A DNA stretch of 64,000 nt from Omphiscola glabra (Eukaryota > Mollusca > Gastropoda > Lymnaeidae), in contig OZ024794.1 of the NCBI GenBank assembly GCA_964017045.1, positions 31,848,315-31,912,314 on the forward strand, given 5' to 3'. Each line of letters begins with the position of its first letter. The stretch's first letter is position 1. The notes beneath the pieces were generated by a model that had not been told where the DNA came from, ran no database searches, and was given only the letters and a program-made list of their open reading frames with translations. Shown here one piece after another: positions 12,901 through 22,270 of the stretch. Both the position numbers and the translations under genes were made by a program.

Positions 12901-15900
12901 AATAAACCCAAGAAGTTGGGATGTAATCTAAAGAACAGAAGGGTCATCCAAAGCCAGAGAATACCACAACAAGTTCCTAGTTTTCTTACGTATCTATAAG
13001 ACTATCTTTTCTCCAAGTTCTTCTGAACTAGCCAAAAGCTGATAGTTCCAAACATATCGGCTTTCTCGTGCACAAGTCATTTGTTATTTCCATCATACAC
13101 TCTTTGATGAAGTTTCCATCAGTAGATGGTTTTCCTCGTTCTGTCGTCTTATGCACTGTTTTGCAGCTTGTACGAGTGACAGATTCATTTTCAGAAAACT
13201 TTCACCTAAAGAGATTTCTTTGGATTTCCAAACCACGTTTCATGGACTCATATTTCTCAGAGCATAACAGAAGTACATATTTCGGGAGCGTCGGATCTGT
13301 GTTGACAGCCGAGCGCATCTGAAAGCGGGAAAGATGAGTGTTTGTGTGTGTTGCCATGGAAAGAACTTTAACGTCTGAGCGTAGGCGGAGCTACCACGAG
13401 CCGGGGAAGGACTTGAGAGGATGCCAAAAAGCAAACATTACAATATTTGAAAAAAAATTATATCTATAAACCATAATTTAATATTGAAAATGTTAGCACC
13501 CAGGAGGTATCCGCACGTGTGAAGATCTCCTAGTATTCTAAATATAATTTTTTTAAATTTAAATTGTATTACAACGTCTGGAGTTCCGTTTATCAAGCTA
13601 ATTTAAGTACCGTTTAGGGCCTGATGAACTTATGTCGCGGGCCGGATTCGGCCTGCGGACCGTAGTTTGGTGACCCTGGATTTACCAAATGGCGATACCA
13701 TGACTTGATGAACTTACCAAAGTATTCTCCCCGGTGACCACAACGTTGTAGTCGTTGAGGAAAAGTCTCGGCGTAGGGTCAGCTGCGTGCACGGCCTGGA
13801 ACATGTGGTACGTGTAGTGCTGGTCGCCAGTCTTGGACTCAAAGAAATGGCCGTGGAGAAGCTCGTTGTCGACATCCCAATGTGACAGTCTGCGGGGGAG
13901 AGGGAGAGGGCCAGGTTGGCGTTGATAAGTTTTTTTTTTTTTAGATTTACACAAACAAAATGATGGAAACTGAAAAAACAAAAATCTCACGTGTGACAGA
14001 TGTTGCGCTATATTTATTTATTGTAAAATTTTACATTTTGATTCTACGAGTACACGGATAGCTATTTTTATGTATAGAATATGAAGTAGACAAGTAAGGG
14101 AATTATTAGCTGTGAAGGGAGTATTCACAATATCTACAATCTGACAAAAGGAACAACGCACATTTTAACATTGTAACCATTATTACTATGTAAGTAATGT
14201 AAATATTCAACAAGAAACAAAAGGTATTATTGTTATATTGTTAGCTTTCAATAATATTTTTTTTAAATAATTAAAAACAAAATCACATAAATTTAAAAAA
14301 AAAAAAATGTTTGGAAGTCCGAATAGATGTACGCAAAAATTTCTATTTACAACTTTTAAAAAAATGATATCAACCATCAATAAGGTTTTTTTTTTTGCAC
14401 TTAAAAGAAAGGTAAGAAAGTTTTGAAAGATGATTAACGCAGACTTACTTCCCCTTTGTGATTCCAGTCATGTACTTGATGTGTTCGTCAACTACATTTT
14501 TCAGGGCTTGACCAGTCAGTGGTGTAGCATAGCTTGGCTGGTTTCCGGGTACTGCCCAGAACATACAGTGACCGCGTACATGTAGTCTGTGCCATGGATA
14601 TTAGAAAAGCAACTGCTTTGACTTAGCATTTAAAACTCATTTAATCAAGTATTTTAAAACTGATTTCTAGGCATTAATTTTAGAAGAAATATTTACTGAA
14701 TACACTTAACATTTCCTACCCATGTTTCCTAAGTTCATCAGTTGCCGCCACAGCGACTGAATAATCTGGATGTTCCTACGAATAACATACAACGGGATTA
14801 TGAAAACAAGTTTTTTTTAAAATGCACATCAAGATGGTTGTATGTTTAAAACATAAAAAGAAATTAAAACACTCTTTTGAACAAGTGCTACTGAGTTTCA
14901 GCATAAAAGTGTTGTTTTTTTAAAAATGTTTTTGTTTGTTGACATATCCGATAGGACTTACCCGTGTCCCCCTGTTGTACGGCCACTTGTACTCCTGGAT
15001 GGTGACCCAGTTAAACATGTGGTACAGGATGTTCTGAAACTGACGGTAGTCAGGGTTTACGATGTAGTCTGCGGCCGCTTGTGTGCCGAAGGCGAACAGA
15101 TGTTTGGTGTGGTCAATCTGACGAGTGTAAGACAAGGAGATTCATTAGCTGCAGCATTTCTCCCAAGTGTCAACAATGGAGAGTTCAGGTCATGTTCGAT
15201 TTAACAATGGAGAGTTTAATTAATTTCAGATTCAAATAGGAAAGCTAGTAGCACCAGAAGCCTTGGAGAGGAGGAGCTACAGCTAAAGCAACATGAAAAT
15301 GGAAGATTACTATTCAATGGCATGTAAGATTACTATTCAATGGGATCAACGATTAATGTTCAGTGGGATGTAAGATTATTATTAAATTGGATGTAAGATT
15401 ACTATTCCATTGATGTATATCCTCTCTAAACAAATATTTCAAAGTGAACGTCCTCGCTGTACGTCCTCTCTAAACAAATATTTCAAAGTGGACGTCCTCG
15501 CTGTTTGTCCTCTCTAAACAAATATTTCAATGTGGACGTCCTCGCTGTTCGTCCTCTCTAAACACGATTTCACAATAGCTGCATGCAAAAGATCGGATTA
15601 AAAAACAAAAAAAATTCCCACGAGCACCTGAATTAATTGAAATTTAAGACTCCAACAAAGAGTTTTAGCCCATGGAGGATTTTTTCAACAATAAATTTCA
15701 AGATTTCTTAAGTTAAATGATTCGAAAGTTTCTCCCTCAATCGCCTAATCCAACATTTGTTCTTGTTTTGTTCTGACTTAAATTAACACTTTGGTGTATT
15801 AAAATATTTTACCCGTAATGTGCCTTTTAGACATACCAGGAGTTCTACTTAGGATGTTCATCAATTTTTAGGAATTAAAAAAAAGACTTTTGTTTCGTAG

Positions 15901-18604
15901 ACAAATATCCCCTGGTATTACCGGATGTTGTTTCATGACCTACCTGCACTCTTAGGTCGTTGACGTTGAAGTTTGAAGCTACGTTGAAACTATGGATGTA
16001 AAGTCAAATCCTGTATTATTTTCAAATAAATATTTTATGCTTTTATTATTTGAAGAAAATGTTGCAATTAATGTAATCCCCCCTTTTTTGTGGTGTAAAT
16101 CATGATAGAGCATTGTTAAGATACCTTTAAAAAAATATTTTTTAAAAAAAAAATTTAATTTTCTAACTCTTGCATATTTTGAAATTAACTCCGTACACAT
16201 CCTGTCTCAGAGTAGATGAAATATAGACTCGTCTCACTTGAAGTGAAGTTTTTTAAAATAACCCCGTGTACATTGTCTCCACCATTAGATCTAATAGACT
16301 CGTCTCACTTGAAGTGAATGTTGCTCTTCCTGAGAGAGTCGATCCTGCTGTTGGCCTCTGCCTTCCAATTCGTGTCTGCGGCAATTTCCGTTAGCGACGC
16401 GTCATCCACATAAAAGTCGACGTGCGGGGCCAACCCTTCCACGTAGATCTTAACCTGGGTGTATTCTAGGACAGATGAACATGGGCACTTATTGTTATTA
16501 TATCAAAATGTTATTTACTTTGGAAAGAGATTATTGCTTTGAATATTTGAACAAAAACAAAACAAAATCAAAAGAGATAAGACTTTTCTCATTCTAAAAA
16601 ATAAAATAAAATCAACTTTAAAAAAACATAATAACATTAATTTAAACCAAACCAGATTGTTTACTCGGAAGAAGAATTAAAGGGATACAAAATTTGTAGA
16701 TGAAGACTTAGAGAATATTTTTCTGACCACCAAGCAAAGCGCGTTAGAGTGGGGTGTGCAGGAGGTAGTGTAACCATGAGATATGGAATAATTTATTTAT
16801 TTTACAAATTGTATATCATTACCTCGGTTCGGCACAACAAAATCTCCCCCTAGCTGCACCCATCCTTCTGCAGCGGTCAAGAATGATCGATTAGTTATAC
16901 TGATGTAGTCGTCCGCTCCTGTTGTTGGTAAATCGAAAAATCGCATTGTCTGGTGATTACTATTTTCTAGAGGCCCTAAGCATTTTTAACATTTTAAGCT
17001 TCGAAATCAGTTAACTAAAGCTACATTTTTTTTTCTATACATACACAATTTCCCTTTTTTTATCTGCAAATAAACTTTAAAAAACAAACAAACTAATTAA
17101 AACCCTCATCGATACAAGGCCTCTGTTGCCCTAGCTGCTGATAATGTCTCCACAAATGGCATCTTCAGAGCGCCGCACATCAAACAAGACTACACACATC
17201 GCTTCAAACACCACTTCAAGAACACGCCATTAAAACGTTCACACACTTATTGCAACACAAAATATATTACCGACCTCTCTTCATCTCCCACACCCAAACC
17301 CCCCCCCCCCCCACCCCCAACCCACCAAAAATAAAACTTAACAACAACACAAAACCATCATTCATAGTTACTACTGACCATTGTCCTTTCGTTTTAGGTC
17401 GATCGTGATTGCAGCCGACTGGTACGTAGTGCCTGGCAGGTCACTGACCAAACGAATGTAAATACTAAATGCATAACGGCCCCCAGGTTTGACGTGAATC
17501 AGCTGTGCTGGACCCTGCCAGGCTTGAGTTCTGTTTAAATATCAAAAAATAAAATCCATACGTATCGATACCACGTTAAGTATCGCTAACCAGGTGTTTG
17601 AGAAGTCTGAAAAAAAGTCACATTCCTAAAATGATATATAATTATTTTGAGAAAGGACATTAGCTTGAAAAAAAAACTATCTAAAGAAAATTTTATAAAA
17701 AGTAAGTAATGACTGACATCACATCTAACGTTTTTGTTGATGAAATAAAATCTAGCCACATTTGACCGAAAGGATAAGACCAGCGGGTTAAGACGCGGGG
17801 GGGGGGGGGGAGAGGGCGGGGTATTGTGAAGTCAGATCAATGTTGTGAACGGTCATCTGGCAACAGGCCATCACGAAAAAATGGGAAAGTCAAGCAATTA
17901 GCTACTAGGTTTGAACTCACAGAGTGGACCATCTTTTTACGCTACTGCAAAATCAATATAAAGATATTGTTATAATAGGAAGCCCGCCTACCCTCTCCCA
18001 CCTCTCCCATTTCCCTACACTGAAATGCATAATATTATACGTCACTTAGGTAAAAGTTATTTTTCTTAAAAATTAATTATATTTGTAGTTTTCCAAGTTT
18101 TCTGTTGATGTTTTCAAAACATGTTTTACAAAATAATTATCTGAGCTTCTCATTTAATGGAGTAGATTCCAACTCGGAGCCATTCTTCATTGTTTTTCTT
18201 TTAAATCCCTTTTTTTTATATTAACTTCCTGTTTATGTGTTTCTACGTTAAATGCAAATTATCTTTGGACGTCTGTTCGACCTACTTCCCGCCAACTTAT
18301 CAAACTGAAAGTTGGTATTGCATCGCAGTAAACAAAAAACCAATGAAACATTTTCACCTCACCCACAGCTGCACTTCGCATTAATTTCCGGTGAAATTTT
18401 AGATGTAAACTGAACTGACCTTCCCGTGCACTTGCCGGAATGTGTGCCACCATGATGCTGTGACGTATCGGCGGTCATCGTGAAACCATCGTAGACCCAG
18501 TTCGCGAGGCCACTCTCAAAACCAGGATTCGGTAGCAGTTCCGGCGCGGAGTGGGCACCCCAGACCAATATGGTGGCTACCGCTAAGTAGTATTTCAATC
18601 TCAT
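945..18604 (-). CDS. Gene A: secreted GH10 glycosidase-like protein with 18-Cys PCSK9-like C-terminus (3' partial)
   Basis: Exons, 5' to 3': 18604-18420, 17530-17379, 16918-16823, 16465-16309, 15989-15944, 15117-14962, 14775-14720, 14586-14449, 13889-13718, 10603-10493, 9859-9768, 8953-8833, 7465-7249, 6938-6709, 5662-5572, 4846-4718, 4495-4406, 1124-945. All introns are GT-AG, phases agree and the joined frame is open for 806 codons. The terminal exon, by homology with genes B and C, lies left of base 1. The start at 18604 is the first ATG below a TATA box and opens a signal peptide ([20 protein letters not shown]). Expected role: a secreted enzyme acting on beta-1,4-linked plant or algal polysaccharide. 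Family assignment is from motifs read here; activity and substrate are inferred. Confidence 0.88.
1450..1520. repeat. 28-bp minisatellite, left part
   Basis: About 2.5 units of a 28-bp repeat (core CAGGATCAAGAGAACCGGGC). The array is split by the hAT transposon at 1521-3892 and continues at 3893. Gene B keeps only one degenerate unit near 27000-27035. Confidence 0.9.
1521..3892 (-). mobile_element. hAT DNA transposon, Buster-like, with intact ends
   Basis: The ends are terminal inverted repeats CAGTGGTTCTTAACC and GGTTAAGAACCACTG. They are flanked by a perfect 8-bp target duplication CCCTACAG at 1513-1520 and 3893-3900, which fits the nnnTAnnn target preference described for Buster-type hATs. 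The 2372-bp element holds a broken minus-strand BED-type transposase. It sits inside the 28-bp minisatellite in intron 17 of gene A and is absent from the matching intron of gene B, so it inserted after the duplication or was lost from B. Confidence 0.92.
1837..3236 (-). pseudogene. Broken hAT transposase (ZBED5-like, BED zinc finger)
   Basis: The frame starts at the ATG at 3236. It has a BED-type zinc finger (PQCIVCGE then LKRHFSTNH, about residues 72-100) and a hAT core (GESTDISGKAHI). It breaks near 2290-2330, where an ATT-type microsatellite shifts the frame. The protein resumes in another frame as THCFLHRESLVSKTLP and shifts again near 2060 to a stretch with WCAKLAYLADIF. The last part stops soon after FWKNRL, so the C-terminal hAT dimerisation region is missing. 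Similarity to ZBED5/FAM200-like hAT proteins is from remembered family motifs. It cannot encode a working transposase. Confidence 0.85.
3893..4190. repeat. 28-bp minisatellite, right part
   Basis: About ten units with CTACAG/CTCCAG and ACCGGG/ACAGGG variants. A long open frame through this array is only a product of the repeat. It lies in intron 17 of gene A. Confidence 0.9.
4262..4284. repeat. Poly-G run, 23 bases
   Basis: Uninterrupted G homopolymer in intron 17 of gene A. Similar G or C runs recur at 9311, 10830, 17799, 34026, 36350, 38930, 44581 and 53981, a compositional habit of this genome. Confidence 0.9.
4895..5165. repeat. 34-bp minisatellite in intron 15 of gene A
   Basis: About eight units with core TTTTAATGGACACTCAAGTG followed by TAAGCAAGCATAGC. 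The same intron of gene B carries a related 35-bp unit expanded to about 58 copies (27755-29796), so the seed predates the duplication. Confidence 0.9.
5166..6596 (-). other. Introns 15 (rest) and 14 of gene A
   Basis: Apart from exon 15 (5662-5572), I see only AT-rich sequence with short homopolymers. No gene, RNA or transposon end was recognised. Confidence 0.5.
6597..6715 (-). repeat. Duplicated exon-14 end with splice donor, gene A
   Basis: The TACCTTAAG/GTA junction that ends exon 14 (donor at 6708) is followed by two further copies in the intron, near 6660-6668 and 6613-6620, spaced about 50 bp. In gene A the frame runs into a stop soon after the true donor, so use of the extra donors would truncate the protein. 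Genes B and C have the same arrangement. Confidence 0.75.
6939..8257 (-). other. Introns 13 and 12 (part) of gene A
   Basis: AT-rich intron sequence around exon 13 (7465-7249). A single CACCAAACTTTTTGAACAC unit near 7537-7556 matches the 16-bp repeat expanded in gene B at 34627-34748. Nothing else recognised. Confidence 0.5.
8258..8453. mobile_element. SPIN-like non-autonomous hAT element
   Basis: A 196-bp element with ends CAGTGGTTCTCAACC and GGTTGAGAACCACTG. Inside are the strings CGACCCTTTAATACAGTTCC, CCCCCAACCATAAAATTATT, CTTCATAACTGTAGATTATA and TTTTCCGATGGTCTTAGGCG. These match, from memory, the non-autonomous SPACE INVADERS (SPIN) hAT family of tetrapods, triatomine bugs and a pond snail. 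Flanks CCTTAGAT (8250-8257) and CCTAAGCT (8454-8461) look like a decayed 8-bp target duplication. It lies in intron 12 of gene A; I see no copy in the matching intron of B. Confidence 0.85.
8454..10353 (-). other. Introns 12 (rest), 11 and 10 of gene A
   Basis: Holds exons 12 and 11 and AT-rich intron. One GAGATGGAGTGCGGTGAATG unit near 9260-9279 is the single-copy counterpart of the 29-bp minisatellite expanded in gene B (36385-37005). A G run is at 9311-9320. No transposon recognised. Confidence 0.5.
10354..10465. repeat. 28-bp tandem repeat in intron 10 of gene A
   Basis: Four units, core CCCGCGAAATCTATCCCGTC plus TAGTGTCG, ending about 30 bp past the donor of exon 10. Gene B has a decayed version at 37905-38000. 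Confidence 0.8.
10604..11732 (-). other. Intron 9 of gene A, downstream part
   Basis: AT-rich DNA with a C run near 10830-10842 and a small TTTTACCCCCACCCCC duplication near 10953-10985. No gene seen. Confidence 0.5.
11733..13678 (-). mobile_element. Old hAT relic (GTF2IRD2/EPM2AIP1-like transposase), shared with gene B
   Basis: The 5' end, read on the minus strand from 13678, is CAGGGTCACCAAACTACGGT followed by a CCGGCCCGC motif, a typical hAT terminus. Fragments of the protein remain: MHGTTTGEDIF near 12840 and, at 11996-11770, ACEQTFSKMKYGKSTHRTR, which is the C-terminal hAT dimerisation block. Many stops and frameshifts separate them. The far terminus is not clear. Gene B keeps a shortened copy at the same place in intron 9 (41870-42725), so the insertion predates the A/B duplication. 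Confidence 0.75.
13890..14448 (-). other. Intron 8 of gene A
   Basis: AT-rich with several A or T runs. Nothing recognised. Confidence 0.5.
15118..15943 (-). repeat. Intron 5 of gene A with two short tandem arrays
   Basis: 15296-15415 holds about five imperfect units built on AAGATTACTATTCAATGGGA. 15417-15565 holds just over three 43-bp units starting TCCTCTCTAAACAAATATTT and ending in GGACGTCCTCGCTGTT. Gene B has single-copy remnants only, near 44770-44890. Confidence 0.8.
15990..18419 (-). other. Introns 4 to 1 of gene A
   Basis: Contains exons 4, 3 and 2 with four introns. Visible features are A/T runs, a C-rich patch near 17300 and a G run at 17799-17811. No transposon ends were recognised. 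Confidence 0.5.
16309..18604 (-). other. Gene A signal peptide and CBM4/9-like module (exons 1-4)
   Basis: Residues 1-20 form a signal peptide with cleavage likely after AHSA. Residues 21-175 start with [14 protein letters not shown], the usual opening of CBM4/9 carbohydrate-binding sandwiches. Continuing signs are GGRYAFSIYIRL, a central GWVQLGGDF strand and FYVDDASL at the end, which is the classic closing strand of this fold. It probably tethers the enzyme to polysaccharide. The assignment is from motif pattern only. Confidence 0.75.
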
Positions 18605-18907
18605 CCTCTCCAAACAGCAAAATCTTATCAATTAAATTTGATGGAAGAGAAACTACTGTTTTATATGGACGTTTAAAATGTCATCGCTTGGGTTTAGAGA
18701 TTACGCAGCCAAAGTGCAAGCCTGCAGGAAAAGTTCAGAAGCCAAAAAAATCGTATCTTATCAAATAAAAAAATACAATCTTGGTCACAGCTTTTTTTTT
18801 AAAATGAGATTAAACAAATTTTTTAAACTTTATTTTAATTTAACAAGTAAAGACCAAGCAATAAATTGTAAAATGAAATGTTTGATGAGAGTAGTGTTAG
18901 TTACCAG
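18605..18907. other. Upstream region of gene A
   Basis: Proximal promoter and flank that align with the 300 bp above gene B (52402-52690), for example CATCGCTTGGGTTTAGAGAT and AAATGTTTGATGAGAGTAGT. No separate gene. Confidence 0.6.
18659..18665 (-). promoter_or_regulatory. TATA box of gene A
   Basis: TATAAAA on the minus strand, about 55-60 bases above the ATG at 18604. The following ACAG and a pyrimidine-rich leader are conserved above gene B (52456-52462), which supports a working core promoter. The transcript start would be near 18632. Confidence 0.6.
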
Positions 18908-19059
18908 CAGTGGCGTAACAACGGCTTGGCATTGGGGCAGTTGCCAAGGGCGCCGGCCTGCGATAGTTCAAAAGGGCGCCGCTAAATCTCTAATTTTTTA
19001 ATTTTTATTATTTAAAAAATAAATTAGCCAAGGGCGTCAAAAACCCAGTTACGCCCCTG
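18908..19059. mobile_element. Short non-autonomous hAT element (GGCGTA family)
   Basis: A 152-bp element from CAGTGGCGTAAC to GTTACGCCCCTG with near-perfect 8-bp flanks GTTACCAG and GTTGCCAG. Gene B has the empty site near 52680-52700, so this copy is specific to the A side. The same GGCGTA/TACGCC terminal motif recurs at 29931-30118 and, decayed, near 57260-57430 and 61228-61400. Confidence 0.75.
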
Positions 19060-19182
19060 GTTGCCAGTGTTGAGTTGTTATAAGAATAAGCAGATTATTC
19101 TTTACATTACTTTTTAACTTTAAATACATAAGTCTTCAATATAATTCAAAATGCTCATTTCCTATGAGATGTTAAACATCCC

Positions 19183-19512
19183 CCCACTACTTACTAGACA
19201 ACTCCGCTCATCCGATAGTGGCAAACTCTCGATAACGCGTGTTCGACTTGAGACTTACGGAAAGCGCACGTTCGCATTTGCTGGCCTAACCATTTGGAAC
19301 ACCCTTCCTGACGCTCTCAGACACAGCCAGACGCTGGAGTCCTTAAAGACAAATTTAAAAACTCATCTATTTCGCAAACACCTTATGGGGTGAAGTTGTC
19401 TACCATCTTTTTCAGCTAGTTATTAACTCCCAGCTTTGTTTTTGTACCGCGCTTCGAGCCTTTGGGGATGAAGCGTGATTTTTCAAATGAACTTTATTAT
19501 TATTATTATTTA
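19183..19512 (+). mobile_element. 5'-truncated CR1/L2-like LINE, 3' end
   Basis: The frame at 19183-19393 encodes the C-terminal tail of a non-LTR polyprotein (TYGKRTFAFAGLTIWNTLP, then LKTHLF). It is followed by a 3' UTR ending TTTGGGGATGAAGCG and a TTA repeat tail at 19496-19512. A similar 3' UTR alone is at 55075-55150. It is missing from the matching flank of gene B. Confidence 0.8.
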
Positions 19513-21143
19513 ATAAAACTTTAAATAGACTTTACATTTAAAAACATCTATTCAAACGCTAAAATTATATATATATATATATATATGCAGGTGCAGGAGG
19601 CAGTGTTATAGGGGAGTGCGCGAAGACACAGATAATCAGCATTATTAGCATGTTAATTGGCATTTTAAAAAGTGATGAGTGCGAGAAACATGTTTTGAAG
19701 TCATGAGGAGGTGCGGTGCTGCTAAAATTTCAAGTACCCCTGACTTATGGGGTAGAATCATTTTTATTCCTGTGTCGAAACTAACCCCCCCCCCCCCCCA
19801 ATGAATCCCCGCCAAAAATTACCTCACGTGATCGAGCCCTCACCACAAGCCTTCACCAAGAGCCATCACCACGAGCCCTCACCACAAGCCCTCACCACGA
19901 GCCCTCTCCAAGAGCCCTCACAGATAGCCCTAACCTCAATTAAATACAATAAAAATTGTACCACTTGGGAGTAGTAAACATATAGCGAAAAAAAGGGGGA
20001 AAGAAAGAATAAAAAAAAATAAAAAATTATCGGCTCCCCACCTCCTTTCCCGTTTCTCAGTTGACAGGTGTGATGAACTCATGTAGACAGGTGTGATTAA
20101 CTCTTGTTGACAGGTGTGATGAACCCTTGAGTTGACAGGTGTGGTGATCCCGTTCAGCTAATTTAAAATCATGTTCACGTAATTATGTACAAGTCATCGG
20201 AGATAAGCAGAATTATCCTTGTAAACAACGTTTTGCCCCAAATAAATGTTTCGAAGTACGAACTTAAGTCCACTTACTGTTTAACTAATTTACGATGCCA
20301 GGTAACATTCATGCACTTTTTGTTTAGTTTAAGAAAAGTTACTGTAAATAATTTAAAAAAAGCAAACAAAAATATCATAAATGATTTTATAATCACTTGT
20401 ACACGTTAGTTTACGAGAATTTGGGTCTTTTATGATCTGTTGAACTTACTCGGGAACACGCACCGTATCCGGAAATTTGTACGAAAGAAATGTGTACAAA
20501 ATGAAGTATGTATATTTGTTTAATACTGTTTTTAAGTGGAAATAGGGAATATAATAACCTTTAAATACATTTTTTTTATATTGTTGGGTTCCACCCCTCC
20601 CCCAAACCACACATAAATTCATTTTGAACAAACATCCGTTTGAACAATTTTCCTTCGAAAAAAAAAACAAACAAAAATTTTGTTTTTAAATTTCAGTTAA
20701 CCAACACGTTGCCCTGTTGTAGGACTCGATTGAAACCATTTGTGCTCCCAATTATTTTGGATCAAAATTCACAAGGGAAAGAAGCAGGTACTAACTACAG
20801 TGGGGAAAATCTGAGTTAAATGGAGGACAAGAGAACTTACAGAGTAGTGGGATCAATATGGTTGAATATTCTTTGGTTATATACAGTAGTTGTAATTTTT
20901 GGCAGTATTTCATAATGATCTTCCTCTAGCTGGCTTTGAACAATATTTGATAATGACAACATTAATGATCAGGTTGATAAGAGCAGATGCAGATAAGTAT
21001 GATCCCATCCCCCGGCTCCACCTTCCTTGTCCCATTCATCCAGACGCCCATCTGCGAACTATGGCTAACTATATATTACTTTAGTGGTGAGAATGCTTAA
21101 CATAATCTGTTGGCGTCTTCTTCTGGACCTTAACGTATTATTG

Positions 21144-21146
<3 letters not shown>
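19513..21146. other. Intergenic flank between A and B, low-complexity
   Basis: Holds a TA run (19568-19586), a C run (19786-19799), a 12-bp AGCCCTCACCAC-type tandem (19835-19930) and a GTTGACAGGTGTGATGAACT-type tandem of about four 29-bp units (20058-20150). The last has a three-unit counterpart upstream of gene B at 52838-52905. No gene recognised. Confidence 0.6.

Positions 21147-21206
<60 letters not shown>
21147..21206. repeat. TA dinucleotide microsatellite
   Basis: About 30 TA pairs. Other TA tracts are at 33592-33658 and 57784-57820. Confidence 0.9.
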
Positions 21207-21207
<1 letters not shown>

Positions 21208-21908
21208 AGCACCATATATATATTATTTCTATCTAGGCTAGACTCGCAGGTAGGAACGTTTGGATTATCCTATTTCAGTTAATCTTCATTTACAAATAAT
21301 TTTTAAAAAACGATTGCCCCACTGTTTGCTGTTAAATAAAATCTCTCATAGTTCGATAATGCAGCTTCTTAGCTTTCTCAGATGTTCTTAGCATTTTTAG
21401 CTTCATATCGTTCTTAACTTGTTAGCGCTTCTCAAACTTTTTTCAGGCAAGTGCTCCGAGTCCGTCCGTCCCCCCACCTCTTTTTTTGTTTGTTGCTCCC
21501 CTCATTTTTGTTCGATAGCCTAATACTAACTCAAACATCTTTTGTGGATCTGCTGGTTAATACTTTAGAGCCTTGACATAACGGGCGCAAGTGGGCAATG
21601 AAGGCTAAGCATCCCGTTTAGGTGTGGGGTTGGGGGGGGGGGAGGAAAGGTTCTTTTTAATCTCTTATATATATTACACTTCTGGTGTGACTCGTCGACT
21701 GCTTCCATTTCCAGCGGCTGCTTCCTAAAAATCTTGGCTGCTTCCTAATAGCCGTATTTGGTATTGAGAGTATATTTCAAATAATTATATATGTTTGAAA
21801 GAAAGTATATGTATAAGAATGAGCTATACTGACATAACGCTTAAAACCAGAAAATATTTTGATACGTTCGCACTCTTAAAAACAATCATAGTTATTTTCT
21901 ATTATTTT
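21207..21908. other. Upstream flank of A homologous to the flank of B
   Basis: 21360-21560 resembles 54195-54345 (CAGCTTCTTAGCTT, then GCAGGCAAGTG, then CTTTTGTG). 21683-21800 resembles the start of the dispersed repeat at 53641. No gene. Confidence 0.5.
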
Positions 21909-21911
21909 ACG

Positions 21912-22270
21912 GAAGGCTGCACCTATTGGTACACGGTTACCAGAATTGAGAGGTTGGGATTAAAAAAACGATTTTAAATATTATTGTTGGGTTTGTAAGA
22001 CATCCGAATAGCATTAGTCAAAATGGACCCGGACACGCAGCGCCGCCATTCGCACCCGGGTACCATTAGGCTCAATGCTATTCGGATGTCATTTGTGGTA
22101 GTTTATTTTAGTAAAACTGAAGAATTAAGATTTAAAACGTATAGTACCTTCAAGTATCTTTCATTTTATACCTCATTTGGTCTTACAAACCCAAGAATAA
22201 TATTTAAAATCATTTTTTAATCCCAACCTCTCAAATCGGGTGCCCGTGTACAAATAGCCACTTCGTTTAC
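21912..22270. repeat. Two-level inverted repeat (foldback)
   Basis: The outer arms, about 85 bp each (21912-22000 and 22181-22270), share GAGAGGTTGGGATTAAAAAA and ATATTATTGTTGGGTTTGTA-type sequence in opposite orientation. Just inside, GACATCCGAATAGCATT (21999-22015) pairs exactly with its reverse complement at 22074-22090 around a GC-rich 58-bp loop. It could be a foldback or MITE-like element or an inverted duplication. Confidence 0.75.

Larger units (their letters stand above)
7249..15989 (-). other. Gene A GH10 catalytic domain (exons 5-13)
   Basis: GH10 landmarks appear in order: FAFGT (about residue 220), QEYKW (253-257), RGHCMFW (287-293), [11 protein letters not shown] with acid/base E338, GVGVQSHF (about 405), IFVTELD with nucleophile E440, and [10 protein letters not shown] (471-480). 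The 102-residue spacing of the two glutamates is normal for GH10. RGHxxFW instead of the bacterial GHTLVWH form places it with animal and plant type GH10 enzymes. Exon 13 adds a beta-rich tail with [14 protein letters not shown]. All key residues are present, so an active enzyme is plausible. Confidence 0.85.

Noticed and set aside
18605..18631. In-frame extension of gene A exon 1 upstream of the ATG
   Set aside because: The codon at 18631 is TTG, and the position coincides with the expected transcript start below the TATA box. The ATG at 18604 is the better start.
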